Assembly (NCBI RefSeq): GCF_022647665.1
Contig: NZ_CP071872.1
Span: 3,410,001-3,474,000 of the forward strand
DNA length: 64,000 bases
Origin: Streptomyces formicae
GTDB lineage: Bacteria > Actinomycetota > Actinomycetes > Streptomycetales > Streptomycetaceae
Direction: 5' to 3'
Shown: piece by piece, positions 12,366 to 19,288 of the stretch
How positions within the stretch are numbered: position 1 is the first letter of the stretch
Layout: each line of letters begins with the position of its first letter
Program-made: the position numbers and the translations under genes
Notes under the pieces: model-generated
What the model was told of the DNA's origin: nothing
Databases searched by the model: none
Seen by the model: the letters and a program-made list of their open reading frames with translations, nothing else

Positions 12366-12816
12366 AGGACCAGTCGAGACCCTGCGCTCCAGCCTCGGCG
12401 GAAGCCAGGCCGTCACTGACCACGCTCCTAGCGCCTGGTCGTTGACGATCAGGCGTACAGCGAAGGGGATGTGTTCGAGATCCTTGACTCCGCCGCCGCG
12501 AACTGACGCGAACTGGGGCCGCTGATGGCCGTTAACGACAGACTCCTGCAGCAAAACCCCAGGTCAGATGAGGTAGGTAGCGGAGGGCGGCGTCTACCTT
12601 GTCCAACTTCCGTCCGCCTGTCGCGGGTGAGTCTGGCCGCCCCTCTGCCGCTGTCCGGCGAGCCGCTGGGGCCTTCCCGCGGCGGCCGTTGACGACGTCT
12701 GAGTGCTGTCCGCAGTGTCCGCACCCTGAGGGCCCCTGGCCGCTTCCCAAGCTGGAGGCTGGTCAGGGGCCTTGATTTGTCTGTGGCCGTGCCCTGGCCG
12801 TCGTACGCTCGGTGGC
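12366..12816. other. Non-coding gap inside the integrated island
   Basis: No convincing gene is visible in this 450-base stretch. A short minus-strand frame (12532-12750) has a CGHCG pair and a lysine/aspartate-rich C-terminus, but it has no recognisable start signal and no family that I know. The region ends with the hairpin at 12731-12771 and a -10-like TACGCT at 12804-12809, 7 bases before the regulator ATG. Confidence 0.5.
12731..12771. terminator. Hairpin upstream of the XRE regulator
   Basis: GGCCCCTG (12731-12738) and CAGGGGCC (12764-12771) form a perfect 8-bp stem with a 25-base loop, followed by TTGATTT. It may insulate the regulator gene from upstream transcription. Confidence 0.45.
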
Positions 12817-14028
12817 ATGGCTGAGCATCTGGGCGACCGGCTAGCGCGCCTCCGTCGACTGGCAGACCTGACGCAAGAGGGCCTGGCGGAGCGCTCCGGC
12901 GTGTCCGTGGACGTGATCCGGAAGCTGGAGCAGAAGCGGAAGCACAGCGCCCGCCTGCCCACCCTGCACAGCCTGTCACGCGGCCTGGGTGTGGAGCTGA
13001 CCTCCATTCTGGGGGACCCGCCAGGGGCGCCCTCTTCGGGTGACGCCGATCCGCCCCAGCTTGTGGCTGTCCGGCGCGCGATCATGCCGCCGCTCTTCGC
13101 TCCGCCGGCGGAGCCGAACGGTGCTGAGCGGCTGACCCTGCCACTTCTCAGGCGTGAGATTGCCGACGGCTGGACGCTGTACCACGACGCCGAGTTTGGG
13201 CGCCTTATGGACGTGCTGCCCGGCATCGTTAACGACGCACGGTTTGCTGCCGCTGTAGGCACAGCCGACGAACGGGCCGCAGGGAAGGCCGCGTTGGGGA
13301 AGTCGCTTCAGCTCGCTGGTCACCTGGCTATCCGCCTCGGGAAGACAGACCTGGCGCTGAGCGCCCTGGAGCGTGCCATGAATGCGGCCTCCGACTCCTC
13401 CGACCCGTTGCTGGCTCCGATGATCAGTAACAGCGTGGCCTGGAACTACCAGCGTCAGAACCGGCTGGACGACGCGGAGCACCTGGCCGTTTACGCCGCT
13501 GACGGAATCGAGAGGGAACATGGTGGCTCCGCTGAGGGCCTGCGCGTTTGGGGTGGACTCATCATGTCCGCTGCCACGTCTGCCGCCCGTTCCGGCGACT
13601 ACGACACGGCCAACGAAATGATGACCACGGCTGAGGACGCGACGAAGCGTCTAGCCCTCCTGCCGCCTCCGAACGAAGGCAAGATGGTGTCGGTCTTCAG
13701 CCGGTCCTCCGTCCGTATTGAACGCGTCCGCCTGGCTGTCCAGCACGCTCGCCCGGAGGAAGCCCTGACCCTGGCCAAGGGGATGCGCCTTGGCGCCGAC
13801 ACACCAGCTTCCTGGCGCACATGGCTACTCCTCGACGTGGCGCGGGCACACACGGACCTGGGCAACGCTGAAGGGGCCGTGAAGGCCCTGGAGAAGTTGC
13901 GGCAGATCGCTCCCGCGTGGATGCGCCATCACACGCTGGCCGTGGCCATAGTGAGCGACCTTTGGGCGGGGCCGGCGCGCCCGCCTGGCCTGCGTAAGCT
14001 CGCTGAGTTCCTGGGAGTTGCCAACTAA
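12817..14028 (+). CDS. XRE-family regulator with TPR-like C-terminus
   Basis: The 403-residue protein starts with a Cro/C1-type helix-turn-helix (RLARLRRLADLTQEGLAERS, about residues 7-27, then VSVDVIRKLEQ). A long helical region with TPR-like repeats follows (LALSALERAMNAA, DDAEHLAVYAAD, AVKALEKLRQIAP). Such proteins usually act as element-borne or developmental regulators that sense a peptide or protein partner through the TPR part. The ATG lies 7 bases after TACGCT, so it is probably leaderless. An in-frame ATG 45 bases upstream would add a Pro/Arg-rich tail unlike the family. It is the only large intact gene of the island. Confidence 0.8.
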   Translation: MAEHLGDRLARLRRLADLTQEGLAERSGVSVDVIRKLEQKRKHSARLPTLHSLSRGLGVELTSILGDPPGAPSSGDADPPQLVAVRRAIMPPLFAPPAEPNGAERLTLPLLRREIADGWTLYHDAEFGRLMDVLPGIVNDARFAAAVGTADERAAGKAALGKSLQLAGHLAIRLGKTDLALSALERAMNAASDSSDPLLAPMISNSVAWNYQRQNRLDDAEHLAVYAADGIEREHGGSAEGLRVWGGLIMSAATSAARSGDYDTANEMMTTAEDATKRLALLPPPNEGKMVSVFSRSSVRIERVRLAVQHARPEEALTLAKGMRLGADTPASWRTWLLLDVARAHTDLGNAEGAVKALEKLRQIAPAWMRHHTLAVAIVSDLWAGPARPPGLRKLAEFLGVAN

Positions 14029-14113
14029 GGCCTCAGGAGTAGGCCGTTCCGTCCCTGTAACGCTGTGTTGATCGGCGGCACCCTCGCTGTCATCGACCAC
14101 GTGAGGGGACGCG

Positions 14114-14308
14114 ATGACCAGCGACATGCAGCAAGCAGAGACGGACGCAAGCCAATGGGAGTACGTCACGTACGCCCCCGCTGGTCAAACGTGCCCGGCC
14201 TGTATGAAGCCAATCAAGCCGCTGGAACGGTGCCGCCGGGGGGCGCAGGAAAGGCAGTCGGGTCCGCCCCTGGTCGTCTACCGGCACGCCGACGGGTGTC
14301 CGCGATGA
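14114..14308 (+). CDS. Small CxxC protein of the integrated island
   Basis: This 64-residue protein of unknown function contains CPACMKPI in the middle and HADGCP at the C-terminus. The Cys/Cys and His/Cys pairs could bind one zinc ion. The stop overlaps the ATG of the next small gene (ATGA), so the two are probably co-translated. Small zinc-ribbon-like proteins of this kind often accompany XRE regulators on Streptomyces integrative elements (general impression). The gene is intact, but no function can be assigned. Confidence 0.6.
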   Translation: MTSDMQQAETDASQWEYVTYAPAGQTCPACMKPIKPLERCRRGAQERQSGPPLVVYRHADGCPR

Positions 14309-14504
14309 TCAGCGCTGCTGACATCGGTAAGCGGGTCCTGGACAGCGCTGGTCGCGTCGGCATCCTGCGGGAGGTCATCCCGGATTGGGAGGACCCCGCC
14401 GAGCCCCTGCCGAGCGCCGTAAGCGGCCCGTGGCGTTCGTCTGGCCGGAAGGTGGCGGTCGTGAGTGGCTGGTCCCTCCAGGCACCTTGACTCCGACCCG
14501 CTGA
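14305..14504 (+). pseudogene. Small island protein, frameshifted
   Basis: From ATG 14305 the frame reads MISAADIGKRVLDSAGRVGI LREVIPDWEDPAEP and then loses sense, stopping at 14490. Reading on in the neighbouring frame from about 14420 gives RRKRPVAFVWPEGGGREWL and ends PPGTLTPTR at a TGA at 14502-14504. The combined sequence looks like one protein of about 65 residues, so a one-base frameshift lies at about 14400-14420. It is coupled to the preceding small gene by an ATGA overlap. The function is unknown. Confidence 0.6.
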
Positions 14505-14540
14505 GCGACGGCGAGCAAGACAGCTCAGTGAGTCGGCACA

Positions 14541-14586
14541 GGCCCCGTCCGTCTCTCATTCCCCGTGGCAGATGGGCGGGGCCTTC
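14541..14586 (+). terminator. Hairpin at the end of the integrated island
   Basis: GGCCCCGTCC (14541-14550) pairs with GGGCGGGGCC (14574-14583) with one G-T pair, followed by TTCTT. It lies between the last island gene and the HAD gene and could serve as an intrinsic terminator. Confidence 0.6.
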
Positions 14587-14631
14587 TTGCGTTTGCGGAC
14601 TGACCGGTCGGGCCCCGTACGCTGGGACACC

Positions 14632-15144
14632 GTGACTCCGCAGACACCCAGGACTCCGCGCACGGCCGATGCGCCGCTGGCCGTGTTCGACCTCGACGGG
14701 ACGCTCGCCGAGACCGGCCACCGCCAGCACTACCTGGAGCGCCGGCCCCGCGACTGGGACGGCTTCTTCGCCGCCGCGCCCGACGACACACCGCTCGCCG
14801 ACGGCATCCGCCTGGTGGTCGAGGCGCGCCAGGAGTGCGAGGTGGTGTACCTCACCGGACGGCCCGAGCGCTGCCGCGCCGCGACGGTGGAGTGGCTGGA
14901 CCGGCACGGGCTGCCCGCCGGCCGCATCTGGATGAGGCGCAACGACGACCGCCGCCCCGCCCGGACCACCAAGCTGGAGACCCTGCGGCGCCTCGCCCGC
15001 TCCCGCGAGATCCGGATGCTCGTCGACGACGACGAGCTCGTCTGCGACGCCGCCGAACGGGCGGGCTTCCGGGTCGTACGGGCCCAGTGGGCGAGCACGT
15101 CGCAGGCGATGAGGGACGCGCAGCAGCGCGAGGGCCGCACCTGA
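14632..15144 (+). CDS. HAD-superfamily phosphatase (Pnkp-phosphatase-like)
   Basis: The 170-residue protein carries the HAD motif I FDLDGTLAET, motif II in VVYLTGRPE, and acidic motif IV in MLVDDDELVCD. The spacing and the LTGRPE segment resemble the 3'-phosphatase domain of T4-type polynucleotide kinase and related small phosphatases. The substrate is unknown. GTG 14632 was chosen because it lies 8 bases after TACGCT (a leaderless type). An upstream ATG at 14572 would run through the terminator-proximal sequence. The gene lies just outside the decayed island and is probably chromosomal. Confidence 0.8.
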   Translation: MTPQTPRTPRTADAPLAVFDLDGTLAETGHRQHYLERRPRDWDGFFAAAPDDTPLADGIRLVVEARQECEVVYLTGRPERCRAATVEWLDRHGLPAGRIWMRRNDDRRPARTTKLETLRRLARSREIRMLVDDDELVCDAAERAGFRVVRAQWASTSQAMRDAQQREGRT

Positions 15145-15156
15145 GACCGTACGTCC

Positions 15157-15227
15157 GATGCCCCGATGCCCCGATGCCCCGATGCCCCGATGCCCCGGCG
15201 GCCGGTGGGCCGGTGGGCCGGTGGGCC
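15157..15227 (+). repeat. Two adjacent 8-bp tandem repeats
   Basis: Five perfect copies of gatgcccc (15157-15196) are followed after a short spacer by three perfect copies of ggtgggcc (15204-15227). The arrays fill the gap between the convergent HAD and dodecin genes. Confidence 0.95.
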
Positions 15228-15240
15228 GGACGGGTGAGCG

Positions 15241-15465
15241 TCAGCTGCCGCCCTGCGGGTCCTCCAGCCGGAAGCCGACCTTCAGCCCGACCTGGTAGTG
15301 CTCGATCTCGCCGTTGAGGAGATTGCCGCGGATCTGCGTCACCTCGAACCAGTCGAGACTCCTGAGCGTCTGCCCGGCCCGCGCGATGCCGTTGCGGATG
15401 GCCTGGTCGACGCCCTCGTGCGAGCTGCCGACGATCTCGGTGACCCGGTAGGTGTGCTGCGACAT
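15241..15465 (-). CDS. Dodecin family flavin-binding protein
   Basis: The 74-residue protein matches the dodecin fold: an N-terminal strand (TYRVTEIVGSS), a single helix (GVDQAIRNGIARAGQ) and two strands (LDWFEVTQIRGNLL, IEHYQVGLKVGF). Dodecins form hollow dodecamers that store or buffer flavin or CoA; the Trp in DWFEV stacks on the flavin. It stands alone between the HAD gene and the GntR pair, 36 bases downstream of the gntR stop on the same strand, so it could be co-transcribed with it. Confidence 0.92.
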   Translation of the reverse strand: MSQHTYRVTEIVGSSHEGVDQAIRNGIARAGQTLRSLDWFEVTQIRGNLLNGEIEHYQVGLKVGFRLEDPQGGS

Positions 15466-15501
15466 GGAGTCGGACTCCTCTCGACGGCGCTCACGGCCGT
15501 G

Positions 15502-16338
15502 TCAGTGGTTCCCCTCCACGGTGCCCCACCAGGCCGAGGCGCGCGAGGCGTCGGGCACGGGCTGCTCGCCGTCGTCCCGGCCACTCAAGGTGAGCCGCGA
15601 GACGATGCGGTAGCGGTCGCCCCGGTACAGCGAGCGGACGTACTCCACCGGCCGGCCCGCCGCGTCCGTCGTGACCCGGTCGAACAGCAGCGCGGGGGAG
15701 AGGACCGGGGCGTCCAGCAGCCCCGCCTCGTCCGCGCTGAGCACGGTCGGCTCGATGGACTGCGTCGCGCGCGCCATCCGTATACCGAGCCGGTCGCGCA
15801 GATGGGCGTAGAAACCGGACTCCATCTGCTCGGGCGTCAGCCCGGGGACGAGCTCCGCCGGGATGTGCAGATGCTCGATGGCGATCGGTGCGCCGTCGAC
15901 GAGCCGCAGCCTGGCCACGTACACCAGCGCGGCGGCGGGGGAGACCCGGAGCCGGCGCCCGATCCGGGCGCCGGCCGGGGCGGTGCGCAGCTCCAGGACC
16001 CGGCTCGTCCAGGCCCCCGGGGCCGGCGGCGACGCCGCTCCCGGGCGGTCGTCGGCGACCAGTGCCTGGGTGATCTTCGCGGGTGCGACGAACATTCCGC
16101 GGCCGTGCTCGCGCACCAGCCGGCCGGTGGCGACGAGTTCGTCGACGACGGCCCGCAGGGTGGGGCGCGATACATCCAGCTCGGCGCAGAGCGTGCGCTC
16201 GGAGGGGATGGCGTCGCCCGGGTGGCGGGTCTCGATCAGGGTGAGCAGGCGGGCCCGAACGCGCTCCCGCTTGAGCGCCCCCTGAGCCCCCTCTGCCTCT
16301 CGTGTCCCCTGTGGCCCCTCCGCGTGGCTGGTGTCCAT
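15502..16338 (-). CDS. GntR/HutC-family regulator 1 (UTRA domain)
   Basis: The 278-residue protein has an N-terminal winged helix (PGDAIPSERTLCAELDVSRPTLRAVVDELV) and a C-terminal UTRA ligand domain (RVLELRTAPAGARIGRRL, PIAIEHLHIP, YVRSLYRGDRYRIV). UTRA domains of this group bind sugars or sugar phosphates. ATG 16338 was chosen because GGGGAGGGG precedes it; an in-frame start at 16392 has no such signal. A close paralogue lies directly upstream, and the two are likely co-transcribed. The chitin/sugar genes beyond the divergent promoter are the obvious targets. Confidence 0.9.
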   Translation of the reverse strand: MDTSHAEGPQGTREAEGAQGALKRERVRARLLTLIETRHPGDAIPSERTLCAELDVSRPTLRAVVDELVATGRLVREHGRGMFVAPAKITQALVADDRPGAASPPAPGAWTSRVLELRTAPAGARIGRRLRVSPAAALVYVARLRLVDGAPIAIEHLHIPAELVPGLTPEQMESGFYAHLRDRLGIRMARATQSIEPTVLSADEAGLLDAPVLSPALLFDRVTTDAAGRPVEYVRSLYRGDRYRIVSRLTLSGRDDGEQPVPDASRASAWWGTVEGNH

Positions 16339-16381
16339 GGTCCCTCGGCCCCTCCCCGGCGGTCGGTGCGGCGGATCCGGG

Positions 16382-17380
16382 TCAGTATGCATCGCCGGTG
16401 GTCGAGGAGGTGATGATGCCGTCGTGGGCGAAGTCCCCCGGCGGGATGCCCGGGTGGTGGCCGTCCGAGCGGGGACGCGGTCCCGGTCCCGGGCTCCCGA
16501 GGGCGAGCCGCGAGACGATCCGGTAGCGGTCGCCGCGGTAGAGGGAGTGGACGTACTCGACCGGCCGGCCCGCGGTGTCGGTGGTGAGCCGCTCGATGAG
16601 CAGGGCCGGTGAGAGCACCGGGACGTCGAGGACCGCGGCCTCGGTCTCGTTCACGACCGTCGGCTCGATCGACTGGGTGGCCTCGTGCACCGCCACCCCG
16701 TGATGCTCCCGCAGATGGTCGTAGAGGTCGCCTGCTTCGAGCTCATCGGAGCTCAGTGAGTCGGGCACGAGCGAGGCCGGGAAGTGGAGGTGCTCGATGG
16801 CCATGGGGGAGCCGTCGACGAGGCGGAGCCGTGCGATGTAGACGAGTTCGGCGGCGGGGGAGACCCGCAGCCTGCGGCCGATCCGGGCGCCGGCCTGGAT
16901 CGTGGCCCGTTCGAGGATCCTGCTCGACCACGAGCCGGAGGCCGGCGGTACCGCGAACGCCGACTCCTCGGCAGCTAGGGCCTGTCGTTCGGATCTTGCC
17001 GGGCTCGCAACGCCCTGCGACTCCGTCTCCTGCGTTGTCGTCAGTCGCCGACGCTCCGCGTCGACTCCTTCCTCCGCCTTGGATCCGAAGCCGCATGACG
17101 CCGCTCGCTGATCCAGCCTGATCCACCGGACACCCCCTAGTTCCTGGGTGATCTTCGCGGGTGCGACGAAGGTGCCGCGGCCCTGCTCCCGCAGGAGCTG
17201 GCCGGTGGCGACGAGTTCGTCGACGGCGGTGCGCAGGGTGGGACGTGAGACGCCGAGCTCGGCGCAGAGCGTGCGCTCGGAGGGGATGGCGTCGCCCGGC
17301 CGCCCCGCCTCGATCAGGCCGAGGAGGTGCTCCCGTACCCGTTCCCGCTTGAGCATCGCACTCGTCGAGCCGCTCCCCAT
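16382..17380 (-). CDS. GntR/HutC-family regulator 2 with 54-residue insertion
   Basis: This is a paralogue of the downstream regulator: the winged helix (AIPSERTLCAELGVSRPTLR) and UTRA domain (SSRILERATIQAGARIGRRL, MAIEHLHFP, YVHSLYRGDRYRIV) align closely. Between FVAPAKITQEL and AAEESAF it has residues 82-135, which the paralogue lacks. These residues are encoded by a mobile-element-like sequence (16979-17136) plus one duplicated CTAG. The frame stays open, giving 332 residues. ATG 17380 is preferred because GGAGAGG lies 9 bases upstream. The insertion sits in the linker between the DNA-binding and ligand domains, so function may be kept, altered or uncoupled. Confidence 0.9.
   Translation of the reverse strand: MGSGSTSAMLKRERVREHLLGLIEAGRPGDAIPSERTLCAELGVSRPTLRTAVDELVATGQLLREQGRGTFVAPAKITQELGGVRWIRLDQRAASCGFGSKAEEGVDAERRRLTTTQETESQGVASPARSERQALAAEESAFAVPPASGSWSSRILERATIQAGARIGRRLRVSPAAELVYIARLRLVDGSPMAIEHLHFPASLVPDSLSSDELEAGDLYDHLREHHGVAVHEATQSIEPTVVNETEAAVLDVPVLSPALLIERLTTDTAGRPVEYVHSLYRGDRYRIVSRLALGSPGPGPRPRSDGHHPGIPPGDFAHDGIITSSTTGDAY
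16975..17140. mobile_element. MITE-like element with CTAG target duplication
   Basis: A 158-bp sequence (16979-17136) is bounded by CTAG on both sides (16975-16978, 17137-17140). Its ends are imperfect inverted repeats, ggcctgtcgttcggatct against ggggtgtccggtggatca, sharing GG, TGTC and GGATC at matching positions. Removing the element and one CTAG restores the continuous codons for AKITQELAAEESAF, so the insertion point is certain. GG-starting ends with a CTAG/YTAR duplication suggest an IS5-family (IS427 group) transposase in trans (family knowledge). A related sequence occurs at 38408-38600. Confidence 0.8.
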
Positions 17381-17416
17381 GGGCAACACCCTCTCCCTCC
17401 CGCTGGGCGACGTAAC

Positions 17417-17566
17417 TGGTCAACTGGTAAAGGCATTCTAACCACCCGTCGTGGCGATCGGGACCCCAAGGCTGCCTGAAGAGGCAGTATTCCCAAGGGG
17501 ATTGACGACACCACTGGTCCATGCCACCTTCTGGTCACCGGTCTTACCAGTTGACCAATTGGTCAA
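17417..17566. promoter_or_regulatory. Divergent operator cluster for the GntR regulators
   Basis: The identical 14-mer TTACCAGTTGACCA occurs on the minus strand at 17417-17430 and on the plus strand at 17544-17557. The plus-strand copy runs into a perfect 16-bp palindrome, TTGACCAATTGGTCAA (17551-17566). Between them, ACTGGTCCATGCCACC (17513-17528) matches 12 of 16 positions of the DasR consensus as I recall it. TTGACG (17502-17507) could be a -35 box for the rightward transcript. The arrangement fits autoregulation plus control of the rightward sugar genes. The rest of 17381-17584 shows nothing else. Confidence 0.7.
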
Positions 17567-17584
17567 GTTCTCATCGAGGTGCCC

Positions 17585-17722
17585 GTGAAGATCCGCTTCA
17601 TCGCCGGTCCCACAGCGCTCGCCGCGGCCGTCGCCCTCACCGCACGCGGCTCAGGCTCGTCCGACAAGGGCGAAGGGCACCGGGTCGCCGCCGGGCTCAC
17701 CGGTGGCGCGGTCAAGGGGTAG
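17585..17722 (+). pseudogene. Remnant of a sugar-binding lipoprotein (signal region only)
   Basis: GTG 17585 starts a 45-codon frame reading MKIRFIAGPTALAAAVALTA RGSGSSDKGEG. This is the signal peptide and lipobox region of an ABC sugar-binding lipoprotein, except that the lipobox Cys (expected in LTACGSG) is Arg (CGC). The frame then reaches a stop after GGAVKG with no binding domain. It lies exactly where the first gene under the divergent operator should be. The simplest reading is an internal deletion that removed the binding protein body, and perhaps permease genes, and joined the start to the hexosaminidase region. It could still be translated as a leader peptide. Confidence 0.65.
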
Positions 17723-17735
17723 GGGGCCGGCCGCC

Positions 17736-19274
17736 ATGTCAGCACACCTGCGACCGAACCCTGCCCACGCCCGACCGGACCCCGCCCACGCCCGCCCCTT
17801 GCCCGCGATCGTTCCGCGCCCCCAGCGGCTCCGTCAGCTGCCCGGCCGGTTCACCTTCGACGAGGCCACCGCCTTGCGCCTGGCACCCGGCACCGGGCAG
17901 GCCGCAGCACTGCTGCGCGAACTCCTCGCCCCCGCCACCGGACTGCCCCTGCCCGCCCACCCCGACGGGCGGTTCGTCCTCGCCCTCGACCCCGCCCTCA
18001 CCGGCCTCGGCACCGAGGGATACGGACTCACCGTCGGACCCGACGCCGTCCTGCTGCGCGCCGCACAGCCCGAAGGACTGCTGCGCGGCGTCCAGACGCT
18101 CCGCCAACTCCTGCCGCCCGAAGCCCTGTCGGACACCCCCGTGCGCGGCACCGACTGGTCCGTCCCCTGTGTGCAGATCACCGACGCACCCCGGTTCGCC
18201 TGGCGCGGTGCCATGCTCGACACCGCCCGCCACTTCCAGCCCGTCTCCTTTCTTCATCGATATGTCGATCTGCTCGCCCTGCACAAGCTCAACGTCCTCC
18301 ATCTCCACCTCACCGACGACCAGGGCTGGCGGATGCCCGTCGCCGCATACCCGAAACTCACCGGGACCGGCGGCCTCCCGCACGGCGGCGCCTACACCCG
18401 CAAGGAGCTCAGTGGCCTCGTCGCGCACGCCGCCGCGCGCGGAGTGACCGTCGTACCCGAGATCGAGATGCCCGGCCATGTGCGCGCCGCCCTCGCCGCC
18501 TACCCCCACCTCGGCAACAACCCCGGCCGGCGGCTCGGCGTCTGGCGCCAGTGGGGTGTGTGCGACACCGTCCTCGGCGTCCACGACGAGGTGCTCGACT
18601 TCTGCCGGACCGTCCTCGACGAGGTCATGGACACCTTCCCCGGCCGCCATGTGCACATCGGCGGCGAGGAGTGCCCCACGAGCGAATGGGAGCGGTCGCC
18701 GGCCGCCGTCCGCCGCGCCGCCGAGGAGGGGCTCGACGGGCCGAAGGCCCTGCACGGCTGGTTCATGCACCGGATCGGGGCCCATCTCACCGCCGCCGGA
18801 CGGACCCCGCTCGGCTGGACCGAGACCGGCGACGACCTGCCCGCCGGCTTCACCGTCCTGCCCTGGCGCGACGCCGGTCACGGCCTCGCCGCCGCCCGCC
18901 GCGGCCACGACGTGATCATGGCGCCGCACCGCTCGACCTATCTCGACTACCCGCAGTCCGACGACCCCGCGGAACCACCCGGCCAGCCCGGCGGGATCGT
19001 CGACCTGCGCACCGTCTACGAGACCGAACCCGCCCCCGACGACTGGGACCCCGAGGCCGCCGCCCGTGTCCTCGGCACCCAGGCCCAGCTGTGGACCGAG
19101 TACGTGCCCACGCCCGCGCACGCCGAGTACCTGTCCTTCCCCCGGCTGTGCGCCCTCGCCGAGACCGCCTGGTCCGGCCACCGCGACTGGCCCGGCTTCC
19201 AGGAGCGGCTGCACCACCACCGCATTCGGCTCGACACGCTCGGCGTGCCGCGCCGGCCCCCCACATCCGCCTGA
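17736..19274 (+). CDS. GH20 beta-N-acetylhexosaminidase
   Basis: The enzyme removes terminal N-acetylglucosamine (or GalNAc) from chito-oligosaccharides. The 512-residue protein has an N-terminal GH20b-like domain followed by the TIM barrel, with LHLTDDQGWRMPV, VPEIEMPGHVRAAL and HIGGEECPTSEWE. GH20 uses an adjacent Asp-Glu pair, normally GGDE; here the position of the Asp is Glu (GGEE). There is no signal peptide, so the enzyme is probably cytoplasmic and acts on imported oligomers. ATG 17736 follows AGGGGG closely. It probably shares the operator cluster with the divergent GntR genes. Confidence 0.9.
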   Translation: MSAHLRPNPAHARPDPAHARPLPAIVPRPQRLRQLPGRFTFDEATALRLAPGTGQAAALLRELLAPATGLPLPAHPDGRFVLALDPALTGLGTEGYGLTVGPDAVLLRAAQPEGLLRGVQTLRQLLPPEALSDTPVRGTDWSVPCVQITDAPRFAWRGAMLDTARHFQPVSFLHRYVDLLALHKLNVLHLHLTDDQGWRMPVAAYPKLTGTGGLPHGGAYTRKELSGLVAHAAARGVTVVPEIEMPGHVRAALAAYPHLGNNPGRRLGVWRQWGVCDTVLGVHDEVLDFCRTVLDEVMDTFPGRHVHIGGEECPTSEWERSPAAVRRAAEEGLDGPKALHGWFMHRIGAHLTAAGRTPLGWTETGDDLPAGFTVLPWRDAGHGLAAARRGHDVIMAPHRSTYLDYPQSDDPAEPPGQPGGIVDLRTVYETEPAPDDWDPEAAARVLGTQAQLWTEYVPTPAHAEYLSFPRLCALAETAWSGHRDWPGFQERLHHHRIRLDTLGVPRRPPTSA

Positions 19275-19288
19275 GGAGAGGAAACGTC

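Noticed and set aside
12532..12750. Minus-strand frame of 72 codons inside the integrated island
   Set aside because: No ribosome-binding site, no recognisable family and no neighbour support; listed only in the gap description.
17703..17735. Longer start for the hexosaminidase gene at 17703
   Set aside because: It would overlap the lipoprotein remnant and adds an Arg/Gly-rich tail; ATG 17736 has AGGGGG upstream.
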